DNA of 64,000 nucleotides from Rothia nasimurium. GTDB lineage: Bacteria > Actinomycetota > Actinomycetes > Actinomycetales > Micrococcaceae. The DNA lies in assembly GCF_014217215.1 (NCBI RefSeq), contig NZ_CP056080.1, positions 1,922,001 to 1,986,000 of the forward strand. Direction: 5' to 3'. The stretch's first letter is position 1. Each line of letters begins with the position of its first letter. Both the position numbers and the translations under genes were made by a program. The notes below the pieces were generated by a model. The model was not told the origin of the DNA and searched no databases. It saw only the letters and a program-made list of their open reading frames with translations. Below are positions 17,838 to 26,195 of the stretch, piece by piece.

Positions 17838-18835
17838 AGGGTATTCATTTTCTGTGCGCGATGGAAGAAAGTATGTTCAGCCTGGCTACGCTTAAGGCCG
17901 GCAGAGCGAATTGAGTCGCTCCAGCTAGGGTCAGCGATAATACGCTGGCACAGTTCAGTCAGCTCTTCGGTGCTCTGATAGAGGAGAACCTCAGAACCGA
18001 CCTCGTAGAACTCCTCAACGTCAGGGCGGTCAATGAGCTGGAGTCCGTTCATACCGGGCACCTCAAAAGTACGCATAGCCAGACCCGCCTGCAGGCCGTG
18101 GACATTGAGCGAGGCTGCCGCTGCAGCCTGTACCCGATAGGCTTCAGCCAGCGGGATATCGCGTTCAGCTGGCAAATCGGGGCGTTTAAGCTCCCAGGTA
18201 CGAAGGCGGTCAAAGGGGTGGTGTGACCAGGCCCGCCCGTACACGCGTACCGGAACACCGGCGTCCTTAAGAGCAAGCATCATTGTTTCGCGATTTTCGT
18301 AGCGAGAACCGACAAAGACGATTTCTGGAACGCGAGTACGAGGGAAATCTGCCAGTTTGGGGTCGTAACCATTAGCAACGAAGTGAGCGTTAATACCTTC
18401 TGTTGCGAAGGCTTCGGCTTCAGATCGGGCGTAGCTGACAACCGTAGGGAGGCTACGTAGAAAATCCCGGGTGTAGCGGTGACGCTTAAGATCGTCGTAC
18501 AGCCAGAGGATATAGGGGATTTTTCGGTCGGTGACAGCCTGCCAGAAGTTATCGCCTAGGGTATCTGCTTTGATGACGATGAGTTTATCGGGGTTCACCT
18601 CTCGAAGAACCTGGAGGGCTTTGACTGTAGCCGCTTTTTCAGCAGCTTTCTGCCCGTCAAAGCCAACTTTTGAGGGTAATTCGTAGAGAGCTTTATTGCG
18701 TAGCTTGTCTTTGACCGTATCGAAGGCATCGTAGCGGTGTACCGTTACGTCGTAGCCTAACTGGGTAAACCCATCTGCGATGGAATAGCAGTAGCCGTGG
18801 AAAGCAGGGCTGATGATGAGGAGTTTCTCTGCCAT
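17828..18835 (-). CDS. CgeB-type glycosyltransferase
   Basis: 335 residues. The N-terminal domain LLIISPAFHGYCYSIADGFT lacks the usual GT4 glycine loop. The mid part YILWLYDDLKRHRYTRDFLR and IVFVGSRYENRETMMLAL, and the end AEHTFFHRAQKMNTLW, match the CgeB / Glyco_trans_1_2 pattern, in which the final His-Thr-x-x-x-Arg is characteristic. Members are found in spore-coat maturation and in surface glycan clusters. It overlaps the following transferase gene by 10 nt and abuts the upstream GT2 stop with no gap. Donor unknown. Confidence 0.75.
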   Translation of the reverse strand: MAEKLLIISPAFHGYCYSIADGFTQLGYDVTVHRYDAFDTVKDKLRNKALYELPSKVGFDGQKAAEKAATVKALQVLREVNPDKLIVIKADTLGDNFWQAVTDRKIPYILWLYDDLKRHRYTRDFLRSLPTVVSYARSEAEAFATEGINAHFVANGYDPKLADFPRTRVPEIVFVGSRYENRETMMLALKDAGVPVRVYGRAWSHHPFDRLRTWELKRPDLPAERDIPLAEAYRVQAAAAASLNVHGLQAGLAMRTFEVPGMNGLQLIDRPDVEEFYEVGSEVLLYQSTEELTELCQRIIADPSWSDSIRSAGLKRSQAEHTFFHRAQKMNTLWV

Positions 18836-19777
18836 TTATCGTTTGCTTTCTGCTTTCTTGATATAGGTCAGTTCTTCACGAAGTGTGGCGTAAGGGGTAA
18901 CAGCTCGGTTTCGGATTGCCCGTAGGGAGTTAAAGAGGAAGTTTGCAATAGATACGGTTCTCAAGGCAGCAGCCAGGTGCTTACCTTCATTCCATTTTGA
19001 ATTATAGATAAAGCGAGAATCGAGTACCCATTGGCGACGTTGGGCAGAAGCTCCCGATGATCCGCCGCCTACGTGTTCTACTACTATATCTCCCCGGAAG
19101 ACTCGTTTGATGCCCTGTGCGGCTAGTCTGCGTTGCAGGTCAATTTCTTCGCTGTTCATGAAGAAGCGTTCATCCATCCCGCCGACTACGTTGAAGTCTT
19201 CGCGGCGAATCATCATGCAGGCACCCATGAGCCAGTCAGGTTCTGCCCGGTTGCCGGTGGTGCATGCTAAATCGTGACCAACCATTGCATGCCAAAATTT
19301 TGTGGGGCGCAGTCGAGCTGCGGGGGTGAACCACTCCCACGCATGATGGCGGGTTTTAGGGAAGACTCTTCCGCCCCATTGAGATTCACCGTTATGGCCT
19401 GTGATTTGTGGGCTAAGCATAACGCTCTGCTTGGTTTTACGTGTTTCTTCTTCTGCGGCTGAGATCATGTCAGCGAGGAAGTTAGGGGGGAGAGTAAGGT
19501 CACTGTTGAGGATGAGAACCCATTCCCCGGTCGCGGCTGCTACGCCGGTGTTTACGTTTGCCCCGAAGCCACCGTTGTGTTCCCGTCGCACAACAGTAAC
19601 CCCTTCAGTTGCAGGAAATGGGGTGGGGGACGCATCGTCTGAGACAATTATTTGATAAGGAAATGAAATGCTCTGAATTTTCATCTGATTAATCAGATTC
19701 AAGACATCACTGGGGTCACCATAAAAAGGTATTAAAATAGAAAGCTGCAAAGAAGAGTGAAGTTTATTTCTTTTCAT
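18836..19777 (-). CDS. glycosyltransferase family 2, rhamnosyltransferase-like
   Basis: 313 residues. LQLSILIPFYGDPSDVLNLI, the UDP/dTDP-binding IIVSDDASP, VRREHNGGFGANVNTGVAAA and the metal motif LILNSDLTLPP (SDL in place of DxD) are the pattern of the rhamnosyltransferase/galactofuranosyltransferase-like GT2 group. MIRREDFNVVGGMDERFFMN and EEIDLQRRL carry the catalytic base. The rhamnose donor pathway at the left of the window would fit (inference). It overlaps the upstream GT2 gene by 14 nt. Confidence 0.82.
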   Translation of the reverse strand: MKRNKLHSSLQLSILIPFYGDPSDVLNLINQMKIQSISFPYQIIVSDDASPTPFPATEGVTVVRREHNGGFGANVNTGVAAATGEWVLILNSDLTLPPNFLADMISAAEEETRKTKQSVMLSPQITGHNGESQWGGRVFPKTRHHAWEWFTPAARLRPTKFWHAMVGHDLACTTGNRAEPDWLMGACMMIRREDFNVVGGMDERFFMNSEEIDLQRRLAAQGIKRVFRGDIVVEHVGGGSSGASAQRRQWVLDSRFIYNSKWNEGKHLAAALRTVSIANFLFNSLRAIRNRAVTPYATLREELTYIKKAESKR

Positions 19778-20720
19778 ACCCGAAACCCTCCATAAATGTT
19801 ATTGGAGTATTTAAATATTTATATTTATATTTACCAACCAACAAACCTACGACAGTCAATGCTGTCGATAGCCTTGCAATATTTCCTTCAATATCATTCC
19901 GTTTATATCTTAAAATGAATTTAGCGAAAGATTTAGGGATTGATATAATCGTTAAAGATTTATAAGGCCCTACCCAGTCCCAAGCATTATGTTTATATGT
20001 AAGTTTAGAAAAAGTGATTCCTGTCTGATATCCTCGCAGAATAAGCTTGGGCAAATTTTCCCTAATTCTATATAAAATTCTCATATTCCGCGCTTCAATT
20101 AACTGTACACCCGCACATTTGACCCTATACGAGAAGTCATTATCCTCCGACCCGGACTTAAAGTAAGTATCGAAGCCACCAATGGAGTCAAATAAAGATT
20201 TATGGATTGCAAAATTTCCACCTAAAATCACTGGAGCAATAGCCCCATGTGGGGCTTCAGAATAAATTTCTGTAGTATCCAGTGCATCAAATTTAATCCA
20301 TCCTTCCTCTACTGTGGCGATCGAAGAAAATTCGCTTTCAAAAATTGTTTTTGCCACTCCAGTAACCACCGGGTATTTACCTAAAGCTTGCACTGCATTT
20401 TCTACCCAATGCGCATCAACAAGATCATCAGCATCGCAGAATAACAAAAATAGACCAGAAGCTTGACTGGCTGCTTTATTCCGTGCATAAGCCGCCCCCT
20501 TGGTTGCACTGGCATCAACGTACTTCAAATTTAAGAGTTGAATCTGCTTTTCTTTAATCCATTCCTTTAACCCATCTGTAGATCCATTATCCGCAACGAT
20601 GATTTCAAAAGGTGCTAAAGTTTTTTGTTTTTCCAATGCCTCAATTTGCAGGGGTAAGGTACTTAGGCCATTAAAAACTGGAATAACAACGGAGGCAATA
20701 TAATTCTCTTTAAAGTTCAT
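19764..20720 (-). CDS. glycosyltransferase family 2
   Basis: 318 residues. Begins YIASVVIPVFNGLSTLPLQI, then IVADNGSTDG and LFCDADDLVDAHW with the DADD metal site; GGFDTYFKSGSEDNDFSYRV carries the acid region. AT-rich, including long A/T runs at its 3' end, and clearly unlike the housekeeping genes in base use. Related to the GT2 proteins at 8412, 20748 and 32955. The neighbouring 20748 gene starts its coding 27 nt upstream of it. Acceptor unknown. Confidence 0.84.
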   Translation of the reverse strand: MNFKENYIASVVIPVFNGLSTLPLQIEALEKQKTLAPFEIIVADNGSTDGLKEWIKEKQIQLLNLKYVDASATKGAAYARNKAASQASGLFLLFCDADDLVDAHWVENAVQALGKYPVVTGVAKTIFESEFSSIATVEEGWIKFDALDTTEIYSEAPHGAIAPVILGGNFAIHKSLFDSIGGFDTYFKSGSEDNDFSYRVKCAGVQLIEARNMRILYRIRENLPKLILRGYQTGITFSKLTYKHNAWDWVGPYKSLTIISIPKSFAKFILRYKRNDIEGNIARLSTALTVVGLLVGKYKYKYLNTPITFMEGFGYEKK

Positions 20721-20747
20721 TACAATTAACCTATAATTTTCAAAAAA

Positions 20748-21662
20748 CTATATCGATACAGAGGCTTTTTTACGCTTTTTAAGAATCCGGTATTTCAGTA
20801 TTCCTTCAAGCGCACCAATATTTGCTCCCAGAATTCGCATTCCCTTCAGCCTACTCTGCGGGTTAATCACCAGCGGAATAGACCTCATAGACTGGATTAC
20901 TGAATACTTGATGCTAGGGCCAGACATTCCTTTCCCCCTGTATCGCATCCATAGCAAAATACGAGCACGATGTTGAATCCTCTGCTGCCGGAAAATTGAA
21001 TGCGTATCGTGCTTTAGCCGGTAATGGATGACAGCACGTGGAGCAACAACAACTTGATGCCCGGCTTCTTGAGCTCGCCAGGAGAAATCTGTTTCTTCAG
21101 CTCCTCCAGGATAACTATAATCCATACCACCAAGGGCTAAATAATCTGATTTACCAAAAGCAAAACTACCGCCTGGAACGGTCGGTAGATAACCAGCATA
21201 CTTAGGTGCCTCATGCACAACTGTTATGTCACCCAAGCTTTCCGGATCATCCGGTATGCCATATGCGTCGAGAACGGCTGACGAGTTAAACCTGTTATGG
21301 TGTATCGCCCCTGATACTAACGCACCGTTGGAAAGTTTGTACGCATTATATAGCTCTCGTACCCAGATATCGTTTACGTAATCATCAGAATCACAAAAAA
21401 GTAGTATATCTGCCTGAGCTTGTTCTGCACCTATATTTCGAGCATAAGAGGCACTTTGTGGGCCTGATGCATCAATTACCCGAAGATCGAATTGTGATGA
21501 AAATTCTTGTACTATTTTTACAGTGTTATCTGTACTGCCGTTATCGCAAACCAGAACTTCAAATACGGGAGCATCAATTTGATTATTCAAAGATTGCAAC
21601 TGCTCAATTATCCAAGCTTCTGAGTTTTTTGCTGGAATAATAACAGACACTTCAGGTTTCAT
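20748..21662 (-). CDS. glycosyltransferase family 2 (paralogue of 32955-33869)
   Basis: 304 residues. EVSVIIPAKNSEAWIIEQLQ, VCDNGSTDNT and LLFCDSDDYVNDIW form the GT-A core. Its C-terminal half shares the string KGMSGPSIKYSV and the ending pattern GxNxGALxGI with the protein at 32955-33869, which has the same length (304). A hexapeptide acyltransferase lies immediately upstream in both loci, so acyltransferase plus GT2 is a repeated module. Moderately AT-rich. Confidence 0.85.
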   Translation of the reverse strand: MKPEVSVIIPAKNSEAWIIEQLQSLNNQIDAPVFEVLVCDNGSTDNTVKIVQEFSSQFDLRVIDASGPQSASYARNIGAEQAQADILLFCDSDDYVNDIWVRELYNAYKLSNGALVSGAIHHNRFNSSAVLDAYGIPDDPESLGDITVVHEAPKYAGYLPTVPGGSFAFGKSDYLALGGMDYSYPGGAEETDFSWRAQEAGHQVVVAPRAVIHYRLKHDTHSIFRQQRIQHRARILLWMRYRGKGMSGPSIKYSVIQSMRSIPLVINPQSRLKGMRILGANIGALEGILKYRILKKRKKASVSI

Positions 21663-21667
21663 GATGA

Positions 21668-22186
21668 TTAGTCCTCTGATAAATCCCGTATACGGCGAGC
21701 TGGAACTCCCGCATACAAACCGTTAGGTTCACAGTCACGGGTAACTACCGCACCTGCTGCTATGACACACCCACGACCAATTACAACACCTGGCAATACA
21801 GTTACGTTGCCCCCAATCCAACAACCATCTTCAATAACAATGGGGGCGTGATTTCCACCGCCCTGTATGCGAGCCTCCGATGGTCCAATATGATGCGAAC
21901 CAGTCAAGAAAGTGCATCTAGGGCCAATCCCAACTTCTTTTCCTATAGTAATTGGCGCGCTAGAGTCAAAATATGACCCTTGGTTAATGAAGGATCCAGC
22001 ACCGATAGATGTATTGAAGCCGGTAAAATTATTCAACTTTTCAATCAAAGAATAATTCACTCCCTTACTTCCAGATATCCTAAGAATTCTCCATCTTAAT
22101 GCTGCTGGAATTAAGGGGTGAGAGGAAATGTAATTTATATTTTTTTTGATGTAAATTTTAATATTTGCCAAAACTGCTCCATGCAT
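21668..22186 (-). CDS. hexapeptide-repeat acyltransferase (left-handed beta helix)
   Basis: 172 residues with hexapeptide repeats (ITIGKEVGIGPRCTF, IVIEDGCWIGGNVTVLPGVV, VIGRGCVIAAGAVVTRDCEP) ending GLYAGVPARRIRDL, the typical WcaF/Maa/NodL ending. GSHHIG holds the catalytic His of this group. It probably O- or N-acetylates a sugar of the repeat unit using acetyl-CoA, in the cytosol as a trimer. It is the first gene of the 16-gene leftward operon; the operon promoter should lie in 22187-22284, shared with the divergent GT11-like gene. AT-rich. Confidence 0.85.
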   Translation of the reverse strand: MHGAVLANIKIYIKKNINYISSHPLIPAALRWRILRISGSKGVNYSLIEKLNNFTGFNTSIGAGSFINQGSYFDSSAPITIGKEVGIGPRCTFLTGSHHIGPSEARIQGGGNHAPIVIEDGCWIGGNVTVLPGVVIGRGCVIAAGAVVTRDCEPNGLYAGVPARRIRDLSED

Positions 22187-22284
22187 GAAATTTTATATCT
22201 GATTATCAGAGTATATCACAGCTTTTATAGTTCTACTATGCTAGAATCTTACTAAACACAAATTTACCCCAGGAGCTAAGGGCC

Positions 22285-23217
22285 ATGGAAACCACCGAAA
22301 GTAGTCGACAAAATAGCTACGTCCCCACCCCCACTTCCTCAGAAAAGGCTGATTCAGCACCTAAAAAATATATAGGAAAGATAAAAAATAGCTTGATGTC
22401 TTTAGTGCGAAGAGGGCCTGAATCGGCAATTTTTATCCCCAGAGTCTCTCGCGGGGGGAACTGGTTATATGAATGGCTTGCAGCTGACAATATAGTCGCC
22501 CACACGAAAAAACCTGCCTATATTTTATTTGCAGAGGGCATGGAAGAATGGTTAGAGGAATTTCCTCGTCTCAAAGATATTACTCGCGACAAAAAAGATA
22601 TGCGTTTTAGAGCTATTAGAGTAATTGGACATCATCAAGAGGTAGAGATGCATTTTTCTGCAGATGATTTCAAAAGGTTTATTACTACCTATCTTTCATC
22701 AAAAAATTTCCGATCTAGAATTAAGAAGGCCCACCAGTACATTGGCAAAGATACTCTCGTTATCAACGTTAGGCGTGGAGACTACTACTCAAATCCTGAA
22801 ATAAAAAGAAACTTTGGAATCAATACGTCTAATTACATTCAAACAGCGGTTGAAAAATCTTTAAAAAACAAAGTTTTTAATAACATTTTTGTTGTAAGTG
22901 ATGACTTAGAGTGGTGTTCTAAAAATCTATCATTCTTAAATGATATTGCTAGTACTCGATTTGAACGTCTTGGACAAAGTATGTTTGATGATTTGGCAGC
23001 AATTTCTTCCTCATACCATTTAATTCTTACAAACACCACATTTGGATATTGGGGAGGCTATATCGCAACTTATATGAATAACTGTCAGGTTTTCGTTCCG
23101 AATGTTCATCAACAGGATTTATCCGAATACTATAAGAGCAAACCTCGCCCTGTTCAGCACCTACCCGAATGGGTAGAAGTTGTCCCAAAGCGTCCCGCAG
23201 GAAGTTGGTTTGATTAG
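22285..23217 (+). CDS. GT11-like (alpha-1,2-fucosyltransferase family) glycosyltransferase
   Basis: 310 residues from ATG 22285 with RBS CAGGAG. Family motif I appears as VINVRRGDYYSNP (about 160-172): the HxRRxDY of GT11 enzymes with the His replaced by Asn. Motif II/III regions are seen as NIFVVSDDLEWC and LTNTTFGYWGGYIA (compare the FSWWGA motif). The N-terminal 45 residues are charged and of low complexity, which is unusual. Classic members use GDP-fucose with inverting chemistry. No GDP-fucose pathway gene is in the window, so another donor is possible. Strongly AT-rich and transcribed against its neighbours, so probably horizontally acquired. Confidence 0.68.
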   Translation: METTESSRQNSYVPTPTSSEKADSAPKKYIGKIKNSLMSLVRRGPESAIFIPRVSRGGNWLYEWLAADNIVAHTKKPAYILFAEGMEEWLEEFPRLKDITRDKKDMRFRAIRVIGHHQEVEMHFSADDFKRFITTYLSSKNFRSRIKKAHQYIGKDTLVINVRRGDYYSNPEIKRNFGINTSNYIQTAVEKSLKNKVFNNIFVVSDDLEWCSKNLSFLNDIASTRFERLGQSMFDDLAAISSSYHLILTNTTFGYWGGYIATYMNNCQVFVPNVHQQDLSEYYKSKPRPVQHLPEWVEVVPKRPAGSWFD

Positions 23218-23228
23218 TTAACGTATAC

Positions 23229-23267
23229 ATTTGGGAGAACTGTTATATAAAAACAGTTCTCCCAAAT
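23229..23267. terminator. bidirectional hairpin terminator
   Basis: Perfect 16-bp stem: ATTTGGGAGAACTGTT (23229-23244) and AACAGTTCTCCCAAAT (23252-23267) with a 7-base loop. It lies between the convergent GT11-like gene and the ABC transporter gene, 5 nt from the latter's stop. Confidence 0.88.
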
Positions 23268-23272
23268 AACGT

Positions 23273-25078
23273 TTAGTCCGGTAGCTGACCTAACTCAACG
23301 AGACGTGCAAACTCAGCATTTTGTGCACGCACCTCCGAGAAAGTCCCTTGGGTCATAATTTTTCCCTGGGACATAAATAGGAGCTGATCAACATCACGTA
23401 TGGTTGATAAACGGTGGGCAACGATGAAAACCGTTCGCCCCTCCGCTAATCTACTAATCGCCTTTGTAATTTTATGTTCAGTCTCATTATCGAGAGCGGA
23501 AGTTGCTTCATCTAAAATTAGAACACTAGGGTTGCGATAAAAAGCTCTAGCCAAACCAATTCGCTGTTTCTGGCCGCCTGATAAACGTGTGCCGTTCTCA
23601 CCTATCAGTGTATCTAACCCATCTTCCAGAGAAAGCACAACATCTTCCAACTCAGCTAAACGAACGCATTCCCAAATTCGATCCTCATCAATCTCATCTG
23701 AGAGCAAACCATATGCAATCTCTTCACGTACAGTCTTACCTGAGATAAAAACATCTTGCGGGACATAACCAATATTTGAATACCATGCTTCGATATTCTC
23801 TTGTATATCTTCACCGTTTACAGTAACTCGTCCATATGTCGGTTGTAGAAGTCCCAAAATAAGGTCAATTAGAGTAGTTTTGCCTGATCCTGAACCTCCC
23901 ACAAATGCAACCGAAGTACCGCTCGGCACATCGAAGTTCAGTTCTTTCAAGACATTGTCTTCACCGTCAGGATATCGAAAGCTTAGATTTTCAATCTTAA
24001 TATCGAAGCGCTGGATAGTTCTATTTACTTGTGTAAATTGTTCTATCTGAGGCTCATTTTCTATAAACACAAATTGGCCAACGTGAAGCTCGTTAATTGT
24101 ATGCTCAAATTTATCTAAGTAAGGTCGTGCACTGCGTATGTTGCCTAGAGTCGAAACAACACGTACAAAGTTCGGTAGAATTCGTATACAGGCAGCAGCA
24201 AATACAGCCATATATGCAACCTGTTGCATACCCCCAGTCATAACCATAACAGCCATAATGACCGCGATGCCGCCGATGAAAACAATTTCCAACAAATATT
24301 TAGGTAAATCTGCGTAAAAACTTTTACGTCGACTAGCCTCGACTAATTCAAGTCTCGCGTTCTGGAAATTATATAAACTGCGCTCAGATACTCCATGGAT
24401 AATATTTTCACGGAATCCATCTATTGCTGTAAGGGTCGTTGCTGATGACTCGACTTCTTTGGACCACACAACATAGCCTGCATTAAAATTTTTAGTCTTC
24501 AAAAATTTTTGAATCGTATATGCAGAAAGGCCAAAATATATAAAAGCAATAAGAGTTTCCAAAGGCATTACGGCCAGAAGAAGGCCCATCAAAAGAGCAA
24601 TTGAAAGCCCTTCGCCGATTATTGACAGCACCCCACTAATATAGGCATTATATACTTGCCCTACAGAGTTACCTACTGTCTGTAAAATTTCAGCAGTTGT
24701 GCGTTTGCGATGGTCAGTATAAGGTTCTCGCAGATAACCACCTAATACTGCTACTGCACTCGCAGTCTGCTGACGAGCGATAAATCCAGAACTCCACCAT
24801 TTAATTGCCAGCGAAAAAATACCTTTGAAGATAAAAGAGGCTACAAGAATACCACTCATGAGAAGAATAAATTTCTCACGTTCAGGACTCCCAAAAATCA
24901 TATGGATTCGTCCAAGATAACCTGACGTGTAATCCTCGCCCATAGCTACTTGAATAACCGGCAAGATAGCTGCGACGCCTAACAGGTCAAGGAGCGACAC
25001 AAGAAACAACAAAATCACGTTGAGTATGAGTAGATAGAAGTTCTTACCCGGAAAGAGGTACTTCAACCTGTTTATCAT
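23273..25078 (-). CDS. ABC transporter, fused permease and ATPase (lipid-linked glycan flippase, PglK/MsbA type)
   Basis: 601 residues from ATG 25078; the frame continues to a TTG at 25111 but the ATG is preferred. The first about 330 residues form six TM helices (LNVILLFLVSLLDLLGVAAI, FILLMSGILVASFIFKGIF and others). The ATPase domain has Walker A GGSGSGKTTL, signature LSGGQKQRIGLARA, Walker B SVLILDEATSALD and the H-loop VAHRLS. Single-chain exporters of this form, such as PglK, flip lipid-linked oligosaccharides. No Wzx-type flippase is present in the window, so this is the likely translocase for the repeat unit (inference). AT-rich coding. It is followed by a shared terminator. Confidence 0.85.
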   Translation of the reverse strand: MINRLKYLFPGKNFYLLILNVILLFLVSLLDLLGVAAILPVIQVAMGEDYTSGYLGRIHMIFGSPEREKFILLMSGILVASFIFKGIFSLAIKWWSSGFIARQQTASAVAVLGGYLREPYTDHRKRTTAEILQTVGNSVGQVYNAYISGVLSIIGEGLSIALLMGLLLAVMPLETLIAFIYFGLSAYTIQKFLKTKNFNAGYVVWSKEVESSATTLTAIDGFRENIIHGVSERSLYNFQNARLELVEASRRKSFYADLPKYLLEIVFIGGIAVIMAVMVMTGGMQQVAYMAVFAAACIRILPNFVRVVSTLGNIRSARPYLDKFEHTINELHVGQFVFIENEPQIEQFTQVNRTIQRFDIKIENLSFRYPDGEDNVLKELNFDVPSGTSVAFVGGSGSGKTTLIDLILGLLQPTYGRVTVNGEDIQENIEAWYSNIGYVPQDVFISGKTVREEIAYGLLSDEIDEDRIWECVRLAELEDVVLSLEDGLDTLIGENGTRLSGGQKQRIGLARAFYRNPSVLILDEATSALDNETEHKITKAISRLAEGRTVFIVAHRLSTIRDVDQLLFMSQGKIMTQGTFSEVRAQNAEFARLVELGQLPD

Positions 25079-25153
25079 AATAGTGTTTATTTCCCCTACT
25101 AGAAAGTGCAAGTGGCCCGAACTCGAGCCCGTATAGGACTACGCTACATCTAA

Positions 25154-25187
25154 AGATAGCTCCGTGCCACCAGGCACGGAGCTATCT
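25154..25187 (-). terminator. hairpin terminator after prs
   Basis: Perfect 15-bp stem AGATAGCTCCGTGCC (25154-25168) and GGCACGGAGCTATCT (25173-25187) with loop ACCA; on the minus strand it is followed by TTTAG. It separates glmU-prs from the ABC transporter gene. Confidence 0.88.
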
Positions 25188-25206
25188 CTCAGTGATATTG
25201 ATAATG

Positions 25207-26190
25207 TTAGTTAGCTCTACCATCAAACAGGCTAGTCACTGACCCCTCGTCAAAGACTTCCTTGATGGCACGTGCCAGCAGAGGCGCGATTGAGAGCACA
25301 GTCAGATTATCGAAAGTCTGTTCGGGCTTCAGCGGCAGGGTGTTAGTAACAACAACTTCGCTGGCACCGCAGTTTGCCAGGCGCTCAGATGCAGGATCTG
25401 AGAAAACAGCGTGGGTTGCTGCAATGATAACGTCCTTAGCGCCGTTCTCCTTAAGAACGCGCACAGCACCGGCGATAGTTCCGCCGGTATCAATCATGTC
25501 GTCGATGAGCACGCAAGTACGCCCCTCGATGTCACCCACAACGGTCTTTGAAACAGCCTGGTTGGGCACATTGATGTCGCGGGTCTTGTGCACGAAGGCC
25601 AGCGGTGCGCCGCCCAGCAGCTCGGCCCACTGCTCAGCAACACGCACGCGACCGGTATCGGGTGAAACCACGGTGACGTTATCGGTATCGACCTTGCTTG
25701 CTACGTACTCAGCGAGCAGGGGAATAGCCATCAGATGGTCAACGGGCCCGTCAAAGAAGCCCTGGATCTGAGCGGTATGTAGGTCAACGCTCATCAGGCG
25801 GTGGGCACCGGCGGTCTTGTAGAGGTCAGCAATCAGGCGGGCTGAGATGGGCTCACGGCCCTTGTGCTTCTTATCCTGACGCGCATAGGGGTAAAAAGGA
25901 GAAACAACAGTAATTGAACGGGCTGATGCACGCTTGAGCGAGTCAATCATAATCAACTGTTCCATGATGGCATCATTAATCGGTGCCGGGTGTGACTGAA
26001 TTACGAATGCGTCCTTCCCTCGCACCGACTCGTTGAACCGTACATAGGTCTCACCGTTGGCGAAGGTGTAGGCGGATGAAGGAAGAACTTCGTTCCCCAG
26101 TTCCGCTGCGATTTGTTCAGCGAGTTCGGGGTGGGCGCGGCCTGAGACCAGCGCCATCTTCTTTTCACCTGGATTCGTAATCTCAGTCAT
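25207..26190 (-). CDS. prs: ribose-phosphate pyrophosphokinase (PRPP synthetase)
   Basis: 327 residues, normal for class I PRPP synthetase. Visible motifs are DLHTAQIQGFFD (the divalent cation/ribose-5-P region), VVSPDTGRVRVAEQW (PRPP/5-phosphate loop) and CVLIDDMIDTGGTI (PRPP-binding signature). It makes PRPP from ribose-5-phosphate and ATP for nucleotide, His and Trp synthesis, and in actinobacteria also for decaprenyl-phosphoryl-arabinose. It lies 5 nt behind glmU, the usual actinobacterial pair. Confidence 0.97.
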   Translation of the reverse strand: MTEITNPGEKKMALVSGRAHPELAEQIAAELGNEVLPSSAYTFANGETYVRFNESVRGKDAFVIQSHPAPINDAIMEQLIMIDSLKRASARSITVVSPFYPYARQDKKHKGREPISARLIADLYKTAGAHRLMSVDLHTAQIQGFFDGPVDHLMAIPLLAEYVASKVDTDNVTVVSPDTGRVRVAEQWAELLGGAPLAFVHKTRDINVPNQAVSKTVVGDIEGRTCVLIDDMIDTGGTIAGAVRVLKENGAKDVIIAATHAVFSDPASERLANCGASEVVVTNTLPLKPEQTFDNLTVLSIAPLLARAIKEVFDEGSVTSLFDGRAN

Positions 26191-26195
26191 TACTG

